Positions 1 through 7,592 of a stretch of DNA of 17,027 bases are shown here, one piece after another (position 1 is the stretch's first letter; every line of letters begins with the position of its first letter). Made by a program: the position numbers and the translations under genes. Under the pieces are notes generated by a model. The model did no database searches and was not told where the DNA came from. It saw only the letters and a program-made list of their open reading frames with translations. The DNA is taken from NCBI GenBank assembly GCA_964648005.1, contig CAZYKR010000068.1, positions 1-17,027 on the forward strand. Reading direction: 5' to 3'. Origin of the DNA: JAGQTE01 sp964648005. Lineage in GTDB: Bacteria; Actinomycetota; Acidimicrobiia; Acidimicrobiales; Acidimicrobilacustridaceae.

Positions 1-919
1 CTCGTTGGCCGATCTGACCCCGCAGCTGCTCTGGCTGGTCGCGGTCTCGCTCGCCCGCGGCCTCGTCGACGCCGGCTTCGAGGCGGGCGGCCGGCGCGGG
101 GCGGCGCGGGTGATGGCCGAGCTGCGCTCGCGCTTGGTCCGCCACCTGCTCTTGGTGCGGCCAGGGGCGTTGCAGTCCGAGCGCTCCGGCGAGCTGGCGG
201 GCCACGCGTGGCGCCTGCTCGAGGCCCCGCCCGGCGCCGCGGCGCAGTCCGTGACGTTCCTCATCGGTGCCGAGCCGTGGCAGCTCACCTACACGCGGGC
301 GGCGGACGACCACCCGCTGGAGCGCAAGCGACGTGCCTCCGGCTCCGGCGAGCCGACGAACCTCTTCGAGGTGGCGATCAGCGGCCCCGACGGCACGTAC
401 GCGACCCTGGTCGAGCTCGAACGTCTCGACGCCGGTGCGGTCACCCCAGGCCCGTCGACCTGGATGGTCCACGCCGGCCGGCGCGGCCAACAGGTCGAGG
501 TGTGCCGCTACGACGACACGTGGTTCGTGAACTCGGCGCTCGGCGAGACCTGTGCCCGCGAGCTGGCACGCTTCGAGCCGCTCGACGGTGAGGACGGGAC
601 GGGCGGCGTCGTCGCCCCGCTCCCCGGCCGCGTGGTCGCCGTGCTGGTGGCGGCCGGCGACACGGTGGCACCCGGCGACGAGCTGATCGTGCTCGAGGCC
701 ATGAAGGTGGAGCACCGCCTGCACGCGCCGAGCGCCGGTGTCGTCAGCGCCGTGCTGGTGGCGGTGGGCGACACCGTCGATGCCCACGCGCCGCTGGTGC
801 ACCTCGCCGCCGAACCCACCGACGCCGAGCCGACCGGCGCCGAACCCACCGATACCGGGCCGAGCGACATCGGGCCGGCGACGACGATCCCACCACAGGA
901 GCGCCCCGATGAGTCGTGA
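1..919 (+). CDS. Acyl-CoA carboxylase alpha subunit, C-terminal part with biotin carrier domain (partial)
   Basis: The reading frame is open at the left edge, so the biotin carboxylase domain lies outside the window; the in-frame TTG at 5 is probably internal. Numbering residues from base 5, about 80-190 would be the beta-barrel linker typical of methylcrotonyl/geranyl-type alpha subunits, and 200-267 is a biotinyl carrier domain with the motif VLEAMKVEH; the biotinylated lysine is residue 234 (bases 704-706). In this family the biotin is carboxylated with ATP and bicarbonate, and a separate beta subunit transfers the carboxyl group to an acyl-CoA. The C-terminus continues for about 35 residues as a Pro/Thr/Asp-rich tail with AEPT repeats, unlikely to be catalytic. 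The stop overlaps the next gene by 11 bases. The AtuA-like and dehydrogenase neighbours suggest a methylcrotonyl- or geranyl-CoA carboxylase type, but the substrate cannot be read from this part. Confidence 0.88.
   Translation, partial: SLADLTPQLLWLVAVSLARGLVDAGFEAGGRRGAARVMAELRSRLVRHLLLVRPGALQSERSGELAGHAWRLLEAPPGAAAQSVTFLIGAEPWQLTYTRAADDHPLERKRRASGSGEPTNLFEVAISGPDGTYATLVELERLDAGAVTPGPSTWMVHAGRRGQQVEVCRYDDTWFVNSALGETCARELARFEPLDGEDGTGGVVAPLPGRVVAVLVAAGDTVAPGDELIVLEAMKVEHRLHAPSAGVVSAVLVAVGDTVDAHAPLVHLAAEPTDAEPTGAEPTDTGPSDIGPATTIPPQERPDES
809..868 (+). repeat. Short degenerate repeats encoding the AEPT tail
   Basis: Three degenerate copies of a unit beginning with GCC-GA(A/G)-CC and encoding AEPT(D/G) lie just before the stop of the biotin carrier gene. 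They code for a low-complexity, probably disordered C-terminal tail. Confidence 0.6.
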
Positions 920-2825
920 CCCCGTCCGCATCGCCAACTGCTCGGGGTTCTACGGCGATCGGTTGAGCGCCGCCGCCGAGATGGTCGCCGGCGGACCGAT
1001 CGACGTGCTCACCGGTGACTGGTTGGCCGAGCTCACGATGTTGATCCTTGCCAAGGACCGGATGCGCAACCCCGACGGCGGGTACGCCAAGACGTTCCTG
1101 GCGCAGCTGCGCGACGTGCTGGCGACCTGTGCCGAGCGCGGCATCCGCATCGTGTCCAACGCCGGCGGACTCAACCCGGCCGGCTGCGCCACGGCGGTGG
1201 AGGCGCTCGCCGCCGAGTTGGGGGTGACCGTCCGGGTGGCGGCGGTCGTCGGCGACGACCTCCTCGGCGACCTCGCCGACCTGCGCGCCGCCGGCGAGAC
1301 CCTGACCAACCTCGACACGGGTGAGGCCTTCGCCGACCTCGGCGTCGAGGCGGTCACCGCCAACGCCTACCTCGGCGGATGGGGCATCGCCGAGGCGCTG
1401 CGGCGCGACGCGGACATCGTGATCACCGGCCGGGTGACGGACGCTGCGCTCATCGTCGGCGCCGGCGCCTGGTGGCACGGCTGGGAGCGCACCGACTGGG
1501 ACGAGCTCGCCGGCGCCGTCGTCGCCGGCCACATCATCGAGTGCGGCACGCAGTGCACCGGCGGCAACTTCGCGTTCTTCGACGAGGTGCCGGACCTCTC
1601 CCGCCCCGGCTTCCCCATCGCCGAGTTGGCCGGCGACGGCAGCTGCGTGATCACCAAGCACCCCGGCACCGGGGGCGCCGTGACGGTCGACACGATCACG
1701 GCGCAGCTGCTCTACGAGATCCAGGGGCTGCAGTACCTCAACCCCGACGCCGCGGTGTGGTTGAACTCGATCCACCTGCGCCAGGAGGGCCCCGACCGCG
1801 TCCTCGTGCACGATGTCCGGGGCGCTCCCGGCCCCGAGCGGCTCAAGGTGTGCATCAACTACCTCGGCGGCTTCCGCAACTCGATGACCTTCGCCATCAC
1901 CGGACTCGACGTCGAGGCCAAGGCGGCGTTGGCGCTCGACGCGCTGTGGGGCCTCGTCGACGGCGGGCGCGAGGCGTTCGCCGATGTCGACGAGACCCTC
2001 ATCCGGTCCGACCGCGAGGATCCGGCGACCAACGACGACGCCATCGCCCGGCTGCGGGTGACGGTCATGGATCCGGACGAGTCCAAGGTCGGGCGTTCGT
2101 TCTCCAACAAGGCGATCGAGCTCGTGCTGGCGAACTACCCGGGCCTGTTCACGACCACGCCGCCGAGCGGGGCCTCGTCGTTCGGCGTGTACTGGCCGAC
2201 GACCGTGCCGGCCGACGCCGTGGACCACGCCGTGCTGCTCGACGGCGAGCGCCTGGCGATCGGTCCGGCGCCGCGCCCTCCGGCGATGACCGCACGGCGC
2301 ACGCCGAAGGAGCGCGGCGAGGGGCTGGGCGCGGCGGCGACGCCGGTGCTGGCAGCGACGGACGCCGAGGGGTTGCAGACGCTGCTGGGCGACATCGCCC
2401 GGCAGCGCACGACCACCAGCGCCGACGACACGCCGTGGTGGGACGAGGTGGAGACCACCGTCGCGCCGCTCGGTCGGGTGCTCGGCGCACGCTCCGGCGA
2501 CAAGGGCGGCAACGCCAACATCGGTGTGTGGGCGCGCACCGACGACGCCTACGACTGGCTCGCCTGGTTCCTGACCGTCGACCGCCTGCGCAGGCTGCTG
2601 CCGGCCGAGACCACCGGCCTGGAGGTCGAGCGCTTCGAGCTGCCGAACCTGCGGGCGCTGAACTTCGTAGTGCACGGCCTGTTGGGACGCGGCGTCGCCG
2701 CGTGCACGCGCACCGATCCCCAGGCGAAGGGCCTCGGCGAGTACCTGCGTGCCAAGCACGCAGCGGTGCCCACGACCGTGCTCGGCGCCACCGAGCTGGC
2801 CCGACTCGAGCGGAGCGACTCATGA
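909..2825 (+). CDS. AtuA family protein (DUF1446) with C-terminal AtuA-like ferredoxin-fold domain
   Basis: The start ATG at 909 has an AGGAG at 897-901 with a 7-base spacer, and overlaps the upstream stop by 11 bases. The 638-residue product begins VRIANCSGFYGDRL, typical of the DUF1446/AtuA family, which fills about residues 5-450. Conserved-looking blocks include SNAGGLNP (83-90), ITGRVTDAAL (172-181) and ECGTQCTGGNF (211-221). After a linker, about 518-620 is the small C-terminal AtuA-like domain with ARSGDKGGNANIG (527-539). In some bacteria these two parts are separate genes; here they are fused. AtuA is genetically linked to acyclic terpene (citronellol/geraniol) catabolism in Pseudomonas, but its reaction is not established to my knowledge. 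The carboxylase upstream and acyl-CoA dehydrogenase downstream support a role in branched or terpenoid acyl-CoA breakdown. Family assignment is confident; substrate is inference. Confidence 0.9.
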   Translation: MSRDPVRIANCSGFYGDRLSAAAEMVAGGPIDVLTGDWLAELTMLILAKDRMRNPDGGYAKTFLAQLRDVLATCAERGIRIVSNAGGLNPAGCATAVEALAAELGVTVRVAAVVGDDLLGDLADLRAAGETLTNLDTGEAFADLGVEAVTANAYLGGWGIAEALRRDADIVITGRVTDAALIVGAGAWWHGWERTDWDELAGAVVAGHIIECGTQCTGGNFAFFDEVPDLSRPGFPIAELAGDGSCVITKHPGTGGAVTVDTITAQLLYEIQGLQYLNPDAAVWLNSIHLRQEGPDRVLVHDVRGAPGPERLKVCINYLGGFRNSMTFAITGLDVEAKAALALDALWGLVDGGREAFADVDETLIRSDREDPATNDDAIARLRVTVMDPDESKVGRSFSNKAIELVLANYPGLFTTTPPSGASSFGVYWPTTVPADAVDHAVLLDGERLAIGPAPRPPAMTARRTPKERGEGLGAAATPVLAATDAEGLQTLLGDIARQRTTTSADDTPWWDEVETTVAPLGRVLGARSGDKGGNANIGVWARTDDAYDWLAWFLTVDRLRRLLPAETTGLEVERFELPNLRALNFVVHGLLGRGVAACTRTDPQAKGLGEYLRAKHAAVPTTVLGATELARLERSDS

Positions 2826-3979
2826 TCTTCACCGACGAGCACGAGCAGTTCCGCGCCACCGTGCGCGAGGTGATCGACCGGCACATCAACCCGTTCGCCG
2901 ACGACTGGGAGGCGGCGGGCATCTTCCCCGCCCACGACCTGTTCCCGAAGCTGGGCGCCGCCGGCATCTTCGGCCTGGAGTACGACCCGGCGGACGGTGG
3001 CCAAGGGGCGGACCACTCCTTCACGGTGGTGTACGGCGAGGAGTTCGGGCGCTGTGCCACGGGGGGCGTCGCCATGGCCGTGTCGGTGCAGACCGACATG
3101 GCGACACCGTCGCTCGCCCGGTTCGGTTCGCCCGAGCTCAAGGAGCGGTTCCTGCGCCCGGCCATCGCCGGCACCGCCGTGGCCGCCATCGCCGTCACCG
3201 AGCCCGATGCCGGCAGCGACGTCGCGGGTCTGCGCACCCGGGCCGTGCGCGACGGCGACGAGTGGGTCATCAACGGCACGAAGCTCTACATCACCAACGG
3301 TGTGCAGGCGGATTGGCTCTGCTTGCTGGCGCGCACCTCCGACGTCGGTGGCCATCGGGGCATGAGCCAGATCGTCGTACCGACCGACACGCCCGGGCTC
3401 GAGGTCAGCCGCAAGCTCGACAAGCTGGGCCAGCGATCGTCGGACACCGCCGAGCTGTCCTTCGTCGACGTGCGCGTCCCGATCGAGCACACGATCGGCA
3501 CCGTCGATCGTGGGTTCCAGCAACAGATGGAGCAGTTCCAGAACGAACGCCTCATCGCCGCCTACATGGCAACCGGCCAGATGGCGCTCGCCGTCGAACG
3601 CACCGCCGCCTACGCCCGGGAGCGCCACACGTTCGGGCGGCCCCTCCTCGACAACCAGTACCTGGCGTTCCGGCTCGCCGAGCTGAGCGCCGAGGTCGAC
3701 CTCCTGCGGCACTACACCTACGCCTGCGCCGAGCAGATCGTCCACGGCGCCGATCTCGTCACCGTCACCCGCATGGCGTCGATCGCCAAGCTCAAGGCGG
3801 GACGGCTCCAGCGCGAGGTCGCCGATGCCTGCATGCAGATCCACGGCGGCATCGGCTACATGGAAGAGACCTGGACCGCCCGCTACTTCCGCGACGGACG
3901 CCTCTTGTCGATCGGCGGTGGCGCCGACGAGATCATGCTGCGGATCATCGCCGACCTCTCCGGTTGGGGTCGCTCCTAG
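2822..3979 (+). CDS. Acyl-CoA dehydrogenase
   Basis: This 385-residue flavoprotein has the normal length for the family, which oxidises acyl-CoA thioesters to 2,3-enoyl-CoA using FAD and passes electrons to ETF. It shows AVTEPDAGSD (124-133), WVINGTKLYITNG (148-160), ERHTFGRPL (267-275) and QIHGGIGYMEE (339-349). The usual catalytic Glu site near the C-terminus (I-Y-E-G-T in medium-chain enzymes) reads IGGGADEI (364-371), with Gly in place of Glu. NERL at 241-244 offers Glu242 at the alternative helix-G position used by isovaleryl-CoA and long-chain dehydrogenases. This fits a branched-chain or citronellyl-type substrate, but does not prove it. The start overlaps the AtuA stop as ATGA, with GGAG six bases upstream, so translation is probably coupled. 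Its TAG stop lies in a CTAG that also ends the convergent gene. Confidence 0.93.
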   Translation: MIFTDEHEQFRATVREVIDRHINPFADDWEAAGIFPAHDLFPKLGAAGIFGLEYDPADGGQGADHSFTVVYGEEFGRCATGGVAMAVSVQTDMATPSLARFGSPELKERFLRPAIAGTAVAAIAVTEPDAGSDVAGLRTRAVRDGDEWVINGTKLYITNGVQADWLCLLARTSDVGGHRGMSQIVVPTDTPGLEVSRKLDKLGQRSSDTAELSFVDVRVPIEHTIGTVDRGFQQQMEQFQNERLIAAYMATGQMALAVERTAAYARERHTFGRPLLDNQYLAFRLAELSAEVDLLRHYTYACAEQIVHGADLVTVTRMASIAKLKAGRLQREVADACMQIHGGIGYMEETWTARYFRDGRLLSIGGGADEIMLRIIADLSGWGRS

Positions 3980-4776
3980 GAGGACTCGAACTCGTCGTCG
4001 TCGAAGGTCTCGAGCGTGCCCCGGCGACGGCCGGGATCGAACGATGACGGGAGTCGGTCCGCCGGCGGCCGGCCGGACACCGGTGGCGACGGCGCCGGCG
4101 GTGGGGTCGGCAGGTCCGGTGCTGCCAGGGGTGGCGGTGGCGCCGGTGGCGGCGCCGGTGGGGCCGCAGGCACCATGCGCGCTGCCAGGGCGCCGGCGAG
4201 CCGATCGCCGCTCGCCACCGGGGGCGGCGCCAGCGGCCGACCGTCCGCATCCTGGCGCTCGACGGGGCCGCGCAGGTCGACCACCTCCCCGTCGACGAGC
4301 AGCACCAACGGCTCACCCGGCGCCATGGTGCACCGGCACCGCGCATCGCGCTCGGTCAGGCCCTCGGCCACCGTGCGCCGGCGCCCGTCGACGATGGCCG
4401 CGACGCCGCACCGGGCATCCGTCGGTGGCGCCACCGCCCGGAACAGGTCCGGATCCGACTCCTCGAGCAACCACCGATCGGCCATCGGGACGCCGAGATG
4501 GCGCAGGGCGTGGTCGACGTCGGGCGCATCGAGGAAGCCGCTCAGGCGCTGCGTGAGCTGGTCGAACTGGAGGCCCATCACCAACCCGCACCCGTAGGTG
4601 AGGTCCCAGAAGAAGGTGGGGTGCCCGGCGCCGAGTGCCGGGACGCTCTCGCCCGATGGCGCGCCGAGTGCCGCCAGCAGGTCCACCTCGCTCACCGTGC
4701 CGGCGAAGAGCTCACGCTCGATCAGGAGGTCTCGGGGGAACGCGGCGAGCTTCACGGGCCCCGACGGATCGTGCAC
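3976..4776 (-). CDS. Hypothetical protein with proline-rich C-terminal tail
   Basis: I do not recognise this protein. From the GTG at 4776 it has 266 residues: a folded-looking part (about 1-200) with FFWDLTYGCGLVMGL (55-69) and a CRC motif (147-149), then a Pro/Ala-rich stretch (about 203-238) and an acidic end (TFDDDEFESS). No signal peptide or membrane segment is evident. The frame stays open to another GTG at 4863 directly abutting the trpA stop, which would add 29 Arg/Gly-rich residues. I prefer 4776 because the extension is low complexity and a TACACT box lies six bases upstream of 4776, suggesting a leaderless start. It follows trpA on the same strand, so it may be cotranscribed with trp genes or have its own promoter. 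The Pro-rich tail could be a binding or spacer region. Function unknown. Confidence 0.75.
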   Translation of the reverse strand: MHDPSGPVKLAAFPRDLLIERELFAGTVSEVDLLAALGAPSGESVPALGAGHPTFFWDLTYGCGLVMGLQFDQLTQRLSGFLDAPDVDHALRHLGVPMADRWLLEESDPDLFRAVAPPTDARCGVAAIVDGRRRTVAEGLTERDARCRCTMAPGEPLVLLVDGEVVDLRGPVERQDADGRPLAPPPVASGDRLAGALAARMVPAAPPAPPPAPPPPLAAPDLPTPPPAPSPPVSGRPPADRLPSSFDPGRRRGTLETFDDDEFESS

Positions 4777-4782
4777 GCCGCC

Positions 4783-4788
4783 AGTGTA
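4783..4788 (-). promoter_or_regulatory. Putative -10 box (TACACT) for the proline-rich protein gene
   Basis: On the minus strand TACACT ends six bases before the GTG at 4776, placing the predicted transcript start at or beside the start codon. No clear -35 or Shine-Dalgarno sequence is seen. Confidence 0.4.
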
Positions 4789-4863
4789 CGAAACGCCGGC
4801 GCGGCCGTCCCGGGCGTCTCGACGACGCGAGGACCCAGCGGCAGCGCGCACCGGGTCCGGCAC

Positions 4864-5673
4864 TCACCCCCCGTCGAGGGCGGCGCGCACCTTGGCCACG
4901 AACCGAGCGGCACCGTCGGGGCCCTCCCCCGCCAGGAGCCGATCGACCAGCGCCGAGCCGATGACCACGCCGTCGGCGACGGTGCACGCCTGGCGCGCTT
5001 GGGCGGCGTCGGAGACGCCCACACCCACGAGGACCGGCCGGTCGGTGACCGCCTTGCAGCGGCCGGCGATCTCGGTGGCAGTGGCGGCCAGCGCCGTCCG
5101 GGCGCCGGTCACGCCGAGCAACCCGACGGCGTAGACGAAGCCGCGCGCTCGGGCACAGATGCGCTCGAGGCGTGCATCGGATGCCGTCGGCGCCGCCAGG
5201 AGCACGGTCTCCACGGCGGCGGCGTCGGCGGCCGCCGTCCAGGGACCGACCTCCTCGAGCGGCACGTCGGGAAGGATCGCCGCGCACACGCCGGCCTCCG
5301 TGAGCTCGCTGGCGAAGCGCTCCAGCCCCCAGTGGTCGGCGATGTTGTAGTAGGTCATCACCGCCAGCGGCACACCGGCGTCGCTGCCGTGGAGCTGGTC
5401 GAGGATCGATCCGGGCGTGGCGCCCGCCGCCAGCGCCAGCTCGGACGCCCGCTGGATCGTGGGACCGTCCATCACGGGATCGGAGAAGGGGATGCCCACC
5501 TCGATGGCGTCCGCGCCAGCGTCGGCGACGGCGCGCACGACATCGACCCAGTCGCCGCCGTAGCCGCCCGTCACGTACGGCACCAGCAGCTTGCGGCCCG
5601 CAGCGCGCCGGCTGCGCAGGTGAGCCTCGAGCTGGGCACCGATGGCGTCGGGTGCCGTCGGGGTGCGCGTCAC
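4864..5673 (-). CDS. trpA: Tryptophan synthase alpha chain
   Basis: TrpA cleaves indole-3-glycerol phosphate to indole and glyceraldehyde 3-phosphate; indole is channelled to TrpB in the alpha2-beta2 complex in the cytoplasm. The 269-residue protein has normal length. Catalytic residues are visible: Glu58 in AIEVGIPFSDP and Asp69 in MDGPTIQ, corresponding to Glu49 and Asp60 of the Salmonella enzyme, and Tyr181 in FVYAVGLLGVTG. A phosphate-binding segment (VGVGVSD) and GVVIGSALVD follow. The GTG start overlaps the trpB stop as GTGA, with GGGGAG five bases upstream, so translation is probably coupled to trpB. It is followed by an unidentified proline-rich gene on the same strand. Confidence 0.97.
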   Translation of the reverse strand: MTRTPTAPDAIGAQLEAHLRSRRAAGRKLLVPYVTGGYGGDWVDVVRAVADAGADAIEVGIPFSDPVMDGPTIQRASELALAAGATPGSILDQLHGSDAGVPLAVMTYYNIADHWGLERFASELTEAGVCAAILPDVPLEEVGPWTAAADAAAVETVLLAAPTASDARLERICARARGFVYAVGLLGVTGARTALAATATEIAGRCKAVTDRPVLVGVGVSDAAQARQACTVADGVVIGSALVDRLLAGEGPDGAARFVAKVRAALDGG

Positions 5674-6875
5674 GGGCGCTCCCCGGCGAGGCGATCGGCG
5701 AGGACGTCCATCATCTGGCCGACGTCCTTGTCACCGCGTCCCGAGAGGTTCAACAGCACCGTGCGGCCGGACAGCTCGTCGCTCGCCCGGAGGATCCAGG
5801 CGAGGGCGTGCGCCGGCTCGAGCGCCGGGATGATGCCCTCGGTCCGGCTCAAGACCTGGAACGCCTCGATGACCTCGGCGTCGGTGACCTGCTCGTACCG
5901 GGCGCGTCCGACGTCGGCGAGCCACGAGTGCTCGGGACCGACGCCCGGGTAGTCGAGACCAGCGGAGATCGATTCGGCCTCGAGGACCTGGCCCCACTCG
6001 TCCTGGAGCAGGTACGAGCGGGAGCCGTGCACCACCCCCGGGACGCCGCGCCCGACCGCGGCGCCGCCGGCGGGCTCGACCCCGACCAGCTCGGCACGGG
6101 TGTCGACGAAGCCCGAGAAGATACCGATGGCGTTGGAGCCACCGCCGACGCACGCGGTGACCACGTCCGGCACGCCGTCACCGTCGGTGCCGAGCAGGGC
6201 GGCGCACTGCGCGCGGGCCTCGTCACCGATCACCCGGTGCAGCTCGCGCACCATCCACGGGTACGGGTGCGGCCCCATGACCGACCCGAGGCAGTAGTGG
6301 GTGTCGCCGACCGTCGCCACCCAATCCCGCATCGCCTCGTTCACCGCGTCCTTGAGCGTCCGGCTGCCCGACGACGCCGGGCGCACCTCGGCCCCGAGCA
6401 ACCGCATGCGGAACACGTTGAGCGCTTGGCGCTCGATGTCGACCTCGCCCATGTAGACGGTGCAGGTCATGCCGAGCAGTGCGGCGGCGGTGGCGGTGGC
6501 GACGCCGTGCTGGCCGGCGCCCGTCTCGGCCACCAGACGCGCCTTGCCCATGCGCCGGGCGAGTAGCGCCTGGCCGAGCACGTTGTTGATCTTGTGCGAC
6601 CCGGTGTGGTTCAGGTCCTCGCGCTTGAGCAGCAGCCGCAGGCCCAGCTGCTCGGAGAGCCGGTGGCACTCGGTGAGCGGCGACGGACGCCCGGCGTAGT
6701 CCCGCAACAGGTCGTCGAGCTCACGGCGGAACGCCGCATCGACCCACGCCGACCGAAAGGCAGCTTCGAGCTCCTGGCAGGCGGGCACGAGCGTCTCGGG
6801 CACGTACCGACCGCCGAAGTCGCCGAATCGGCCCGCATCACCGGGATCGGTGAGCCGGACCGTGGGGTCCGCCAT
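5670..6875 (-). CDS. trpB: Tryptophan synthase beta chain
   Basis: TrpB condenses indole with serine to make tryptophan using pyridoxal phosphate. The 401-residue sequence starts MADPTVRLTDPG and enters the family block FGGRYVPETL (20-29). The cofactor lysine is Lys95 in NHTGSHKINN; the catalytic glutamate is Glu117 in AETGAGQHG; the phosphate loop is CVGGGSNAIG. The frame is open further upstream, but the ATG at 6875 is preferred: GGAGG lies five bases before it and trpF ends one base upstream (TGA-C-ATG). The sequence looks like the ordinary TrpB1 type that pairs with TrpA. It overlaps trpA by four bases at its end. Confidence 0.97.
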   Translation of the reverse strand: MADPTVRLTDPGDAGRFGDFGGRYVPETLVPACQELEAAFRSAWVDAAFRRELDDLLRDYAGRPSPLTECHRLSEQLGLRLLLKREDLNHTGSHKINNVLGQALLARRMGKARLVAETGAGQHGVATATAAALLGMTCTVYMGEVDIERQALNVFRMRLLGAEVRPASSGSRTLKDAVNEAMRDWVATVGDTHYCLGSVMGPHPYPWMVRELHRVIGDEARAQCAALLGTDGDGVPDVVTACVGGGSNAIGIFSGFVDTRAELVGVEPAGGAAVGRGVPGVVHGSRSYLLQDEWGQVLEAESISAGLDYPGVGPEHSWLADVGRARYEQVTDAEVIEAFQVLSRTEGIIPALEPAHALAWILRASDELSGRTVLLNLSGRGDKDVGQMMDVLADRLAGERP

Positions 6876-6876
6876 G

Positions 6877-7569
6877 TCAGCCTCCGGCCAGCTCGAGGTC
6901 GTCGTACTCGTAGTCGAACGGCATGAGCAGCTCGTCGCCGTCGAAGTACGGGCGCTCGAACCGGTCGCCGGCGGCCTTGGCACGGCTGACGAACCGGTAC
7001 ACCAGGCGGGCGTCCTTGTGCCCCGGCACGGCTTCCACCCCGCTGGCGACATCGACACCCCACGGCTGGGTCCGCTCGATGGCTTCTCCCACGTTGTCGG
7101 GCGTCAGACCGCCGGCCAGGATGATCCGACGGTTGAGCGGCAGCGCCTCGACGATGCTCCAGTCGAACACCTCGCCCGACCCGGGCACGCCCGAGTCCAT
7201 CAGGATGGCGTCGACGGTGTCGTACTCGTTGATGCGCTCGACCAGGTGGTCACCGGCGCCGAACGCCTTGATGACCAGCGGCACACGCTCGCGGACCCAG
7301 GCGCACTCGGCGGGGGCCTCATGACCGTGCAGCTGCACGGCGCTCAGGCCGCAGGTGTTCGTGATCTCCACGACCCGCTGCGCCGACTCGTCCCGGAACA
7401 CGCCGACGGTGAGCACCTCGGCCGGCAGGCGCCGCACGACGTCTCGCACCAGCGCCGGCTGCACCTGGCGGGGCGACGGCGCGAAGACGAACCCGATGGC
7501 GTCGGCACCCATGGCCGTCGCGAACAGCGCGTCGGACTCGCTCGTGATCCCGCAGATCTTGACGAACAT
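6877..7569 (-). CDS. trpF: Phosphoribosylanthranilate isomerase
   Basis: TrpF converts N-(5'-phosphoribosyl)anthranilate to the carboxyphenylamino-deoxyribulose phosphate used by TrpC. The catalytic cysteine is Cys6 in VKICGIT and the catalytic acid Asp125 in AILMDSG; LSAVQLHGHE (75-84), ILAGGLTPDNV (150-160) and GVDVASGVE (171-179) complete the barrel, so the enzyme looks intact. At 230 residues it is longer than most TrpF proteins because of an acidic/aromatic tail of about 30 residues after 200 that ends in DDLELAGG. It lies 23 bases after trpC and one base before trpB. The frame remains open upstream, but MFVKICG at 7569 is the family N-terminus. A TAGGGT box eight bases upstream suggests an internal leaderless promoter. 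A dedicated trpF is noteworthy because Mycobacterium and Streptomyces use bifunctional PriA instead. Confidence 0.95.
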   Translation of the reverse strand: MFVKICGITSESDALFATAMGADAIGFVFAPSPRQVQPALVRDVVRRLPAEVLTVGVFRDESAQRVVEITNTCGLSAVQLHGHEAPAECAWVRERVPLVIKAFGAGDHLVERINEYDTVDAILMDSGVPGSGEVFDWSIVEALPLNRRIILAGGLTPDNVGEAIERTQPWGVDVASGVEAVPGHKDARLVYRFVSRAKAAGDRFERPYFDGDELLMPFDYEYDDLELAGG

Positions 7570-7577
7570 GGCCGATG

Positions 7578-7583
7578 ACCCTA
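7578..7583 (-). promoter_or_regulatory. Putative -10 box (TAGGGT) for trpF
   Basis: TAGGGT on the minus strand lies in the 23-base trpC-trpF gap, eight bases before the trpF ATG. The same hexamer and spacing occur before hisF. It could give an internal promoter for trpF-trpB-trpA. Confidence 0.45.
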
Positions 7584-7592
7584 CCGGAGCAC

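Noticed and set aside
744..2759. A 671-residue open frame antisense to the AtuA gene
   Set aside because: It is an Arg/Gly/Val-rich shadow frame typical of GC-rich DNA; the plus-strand frame has family motifs, a Shine-Dalgarno site and overlapping neighbours.
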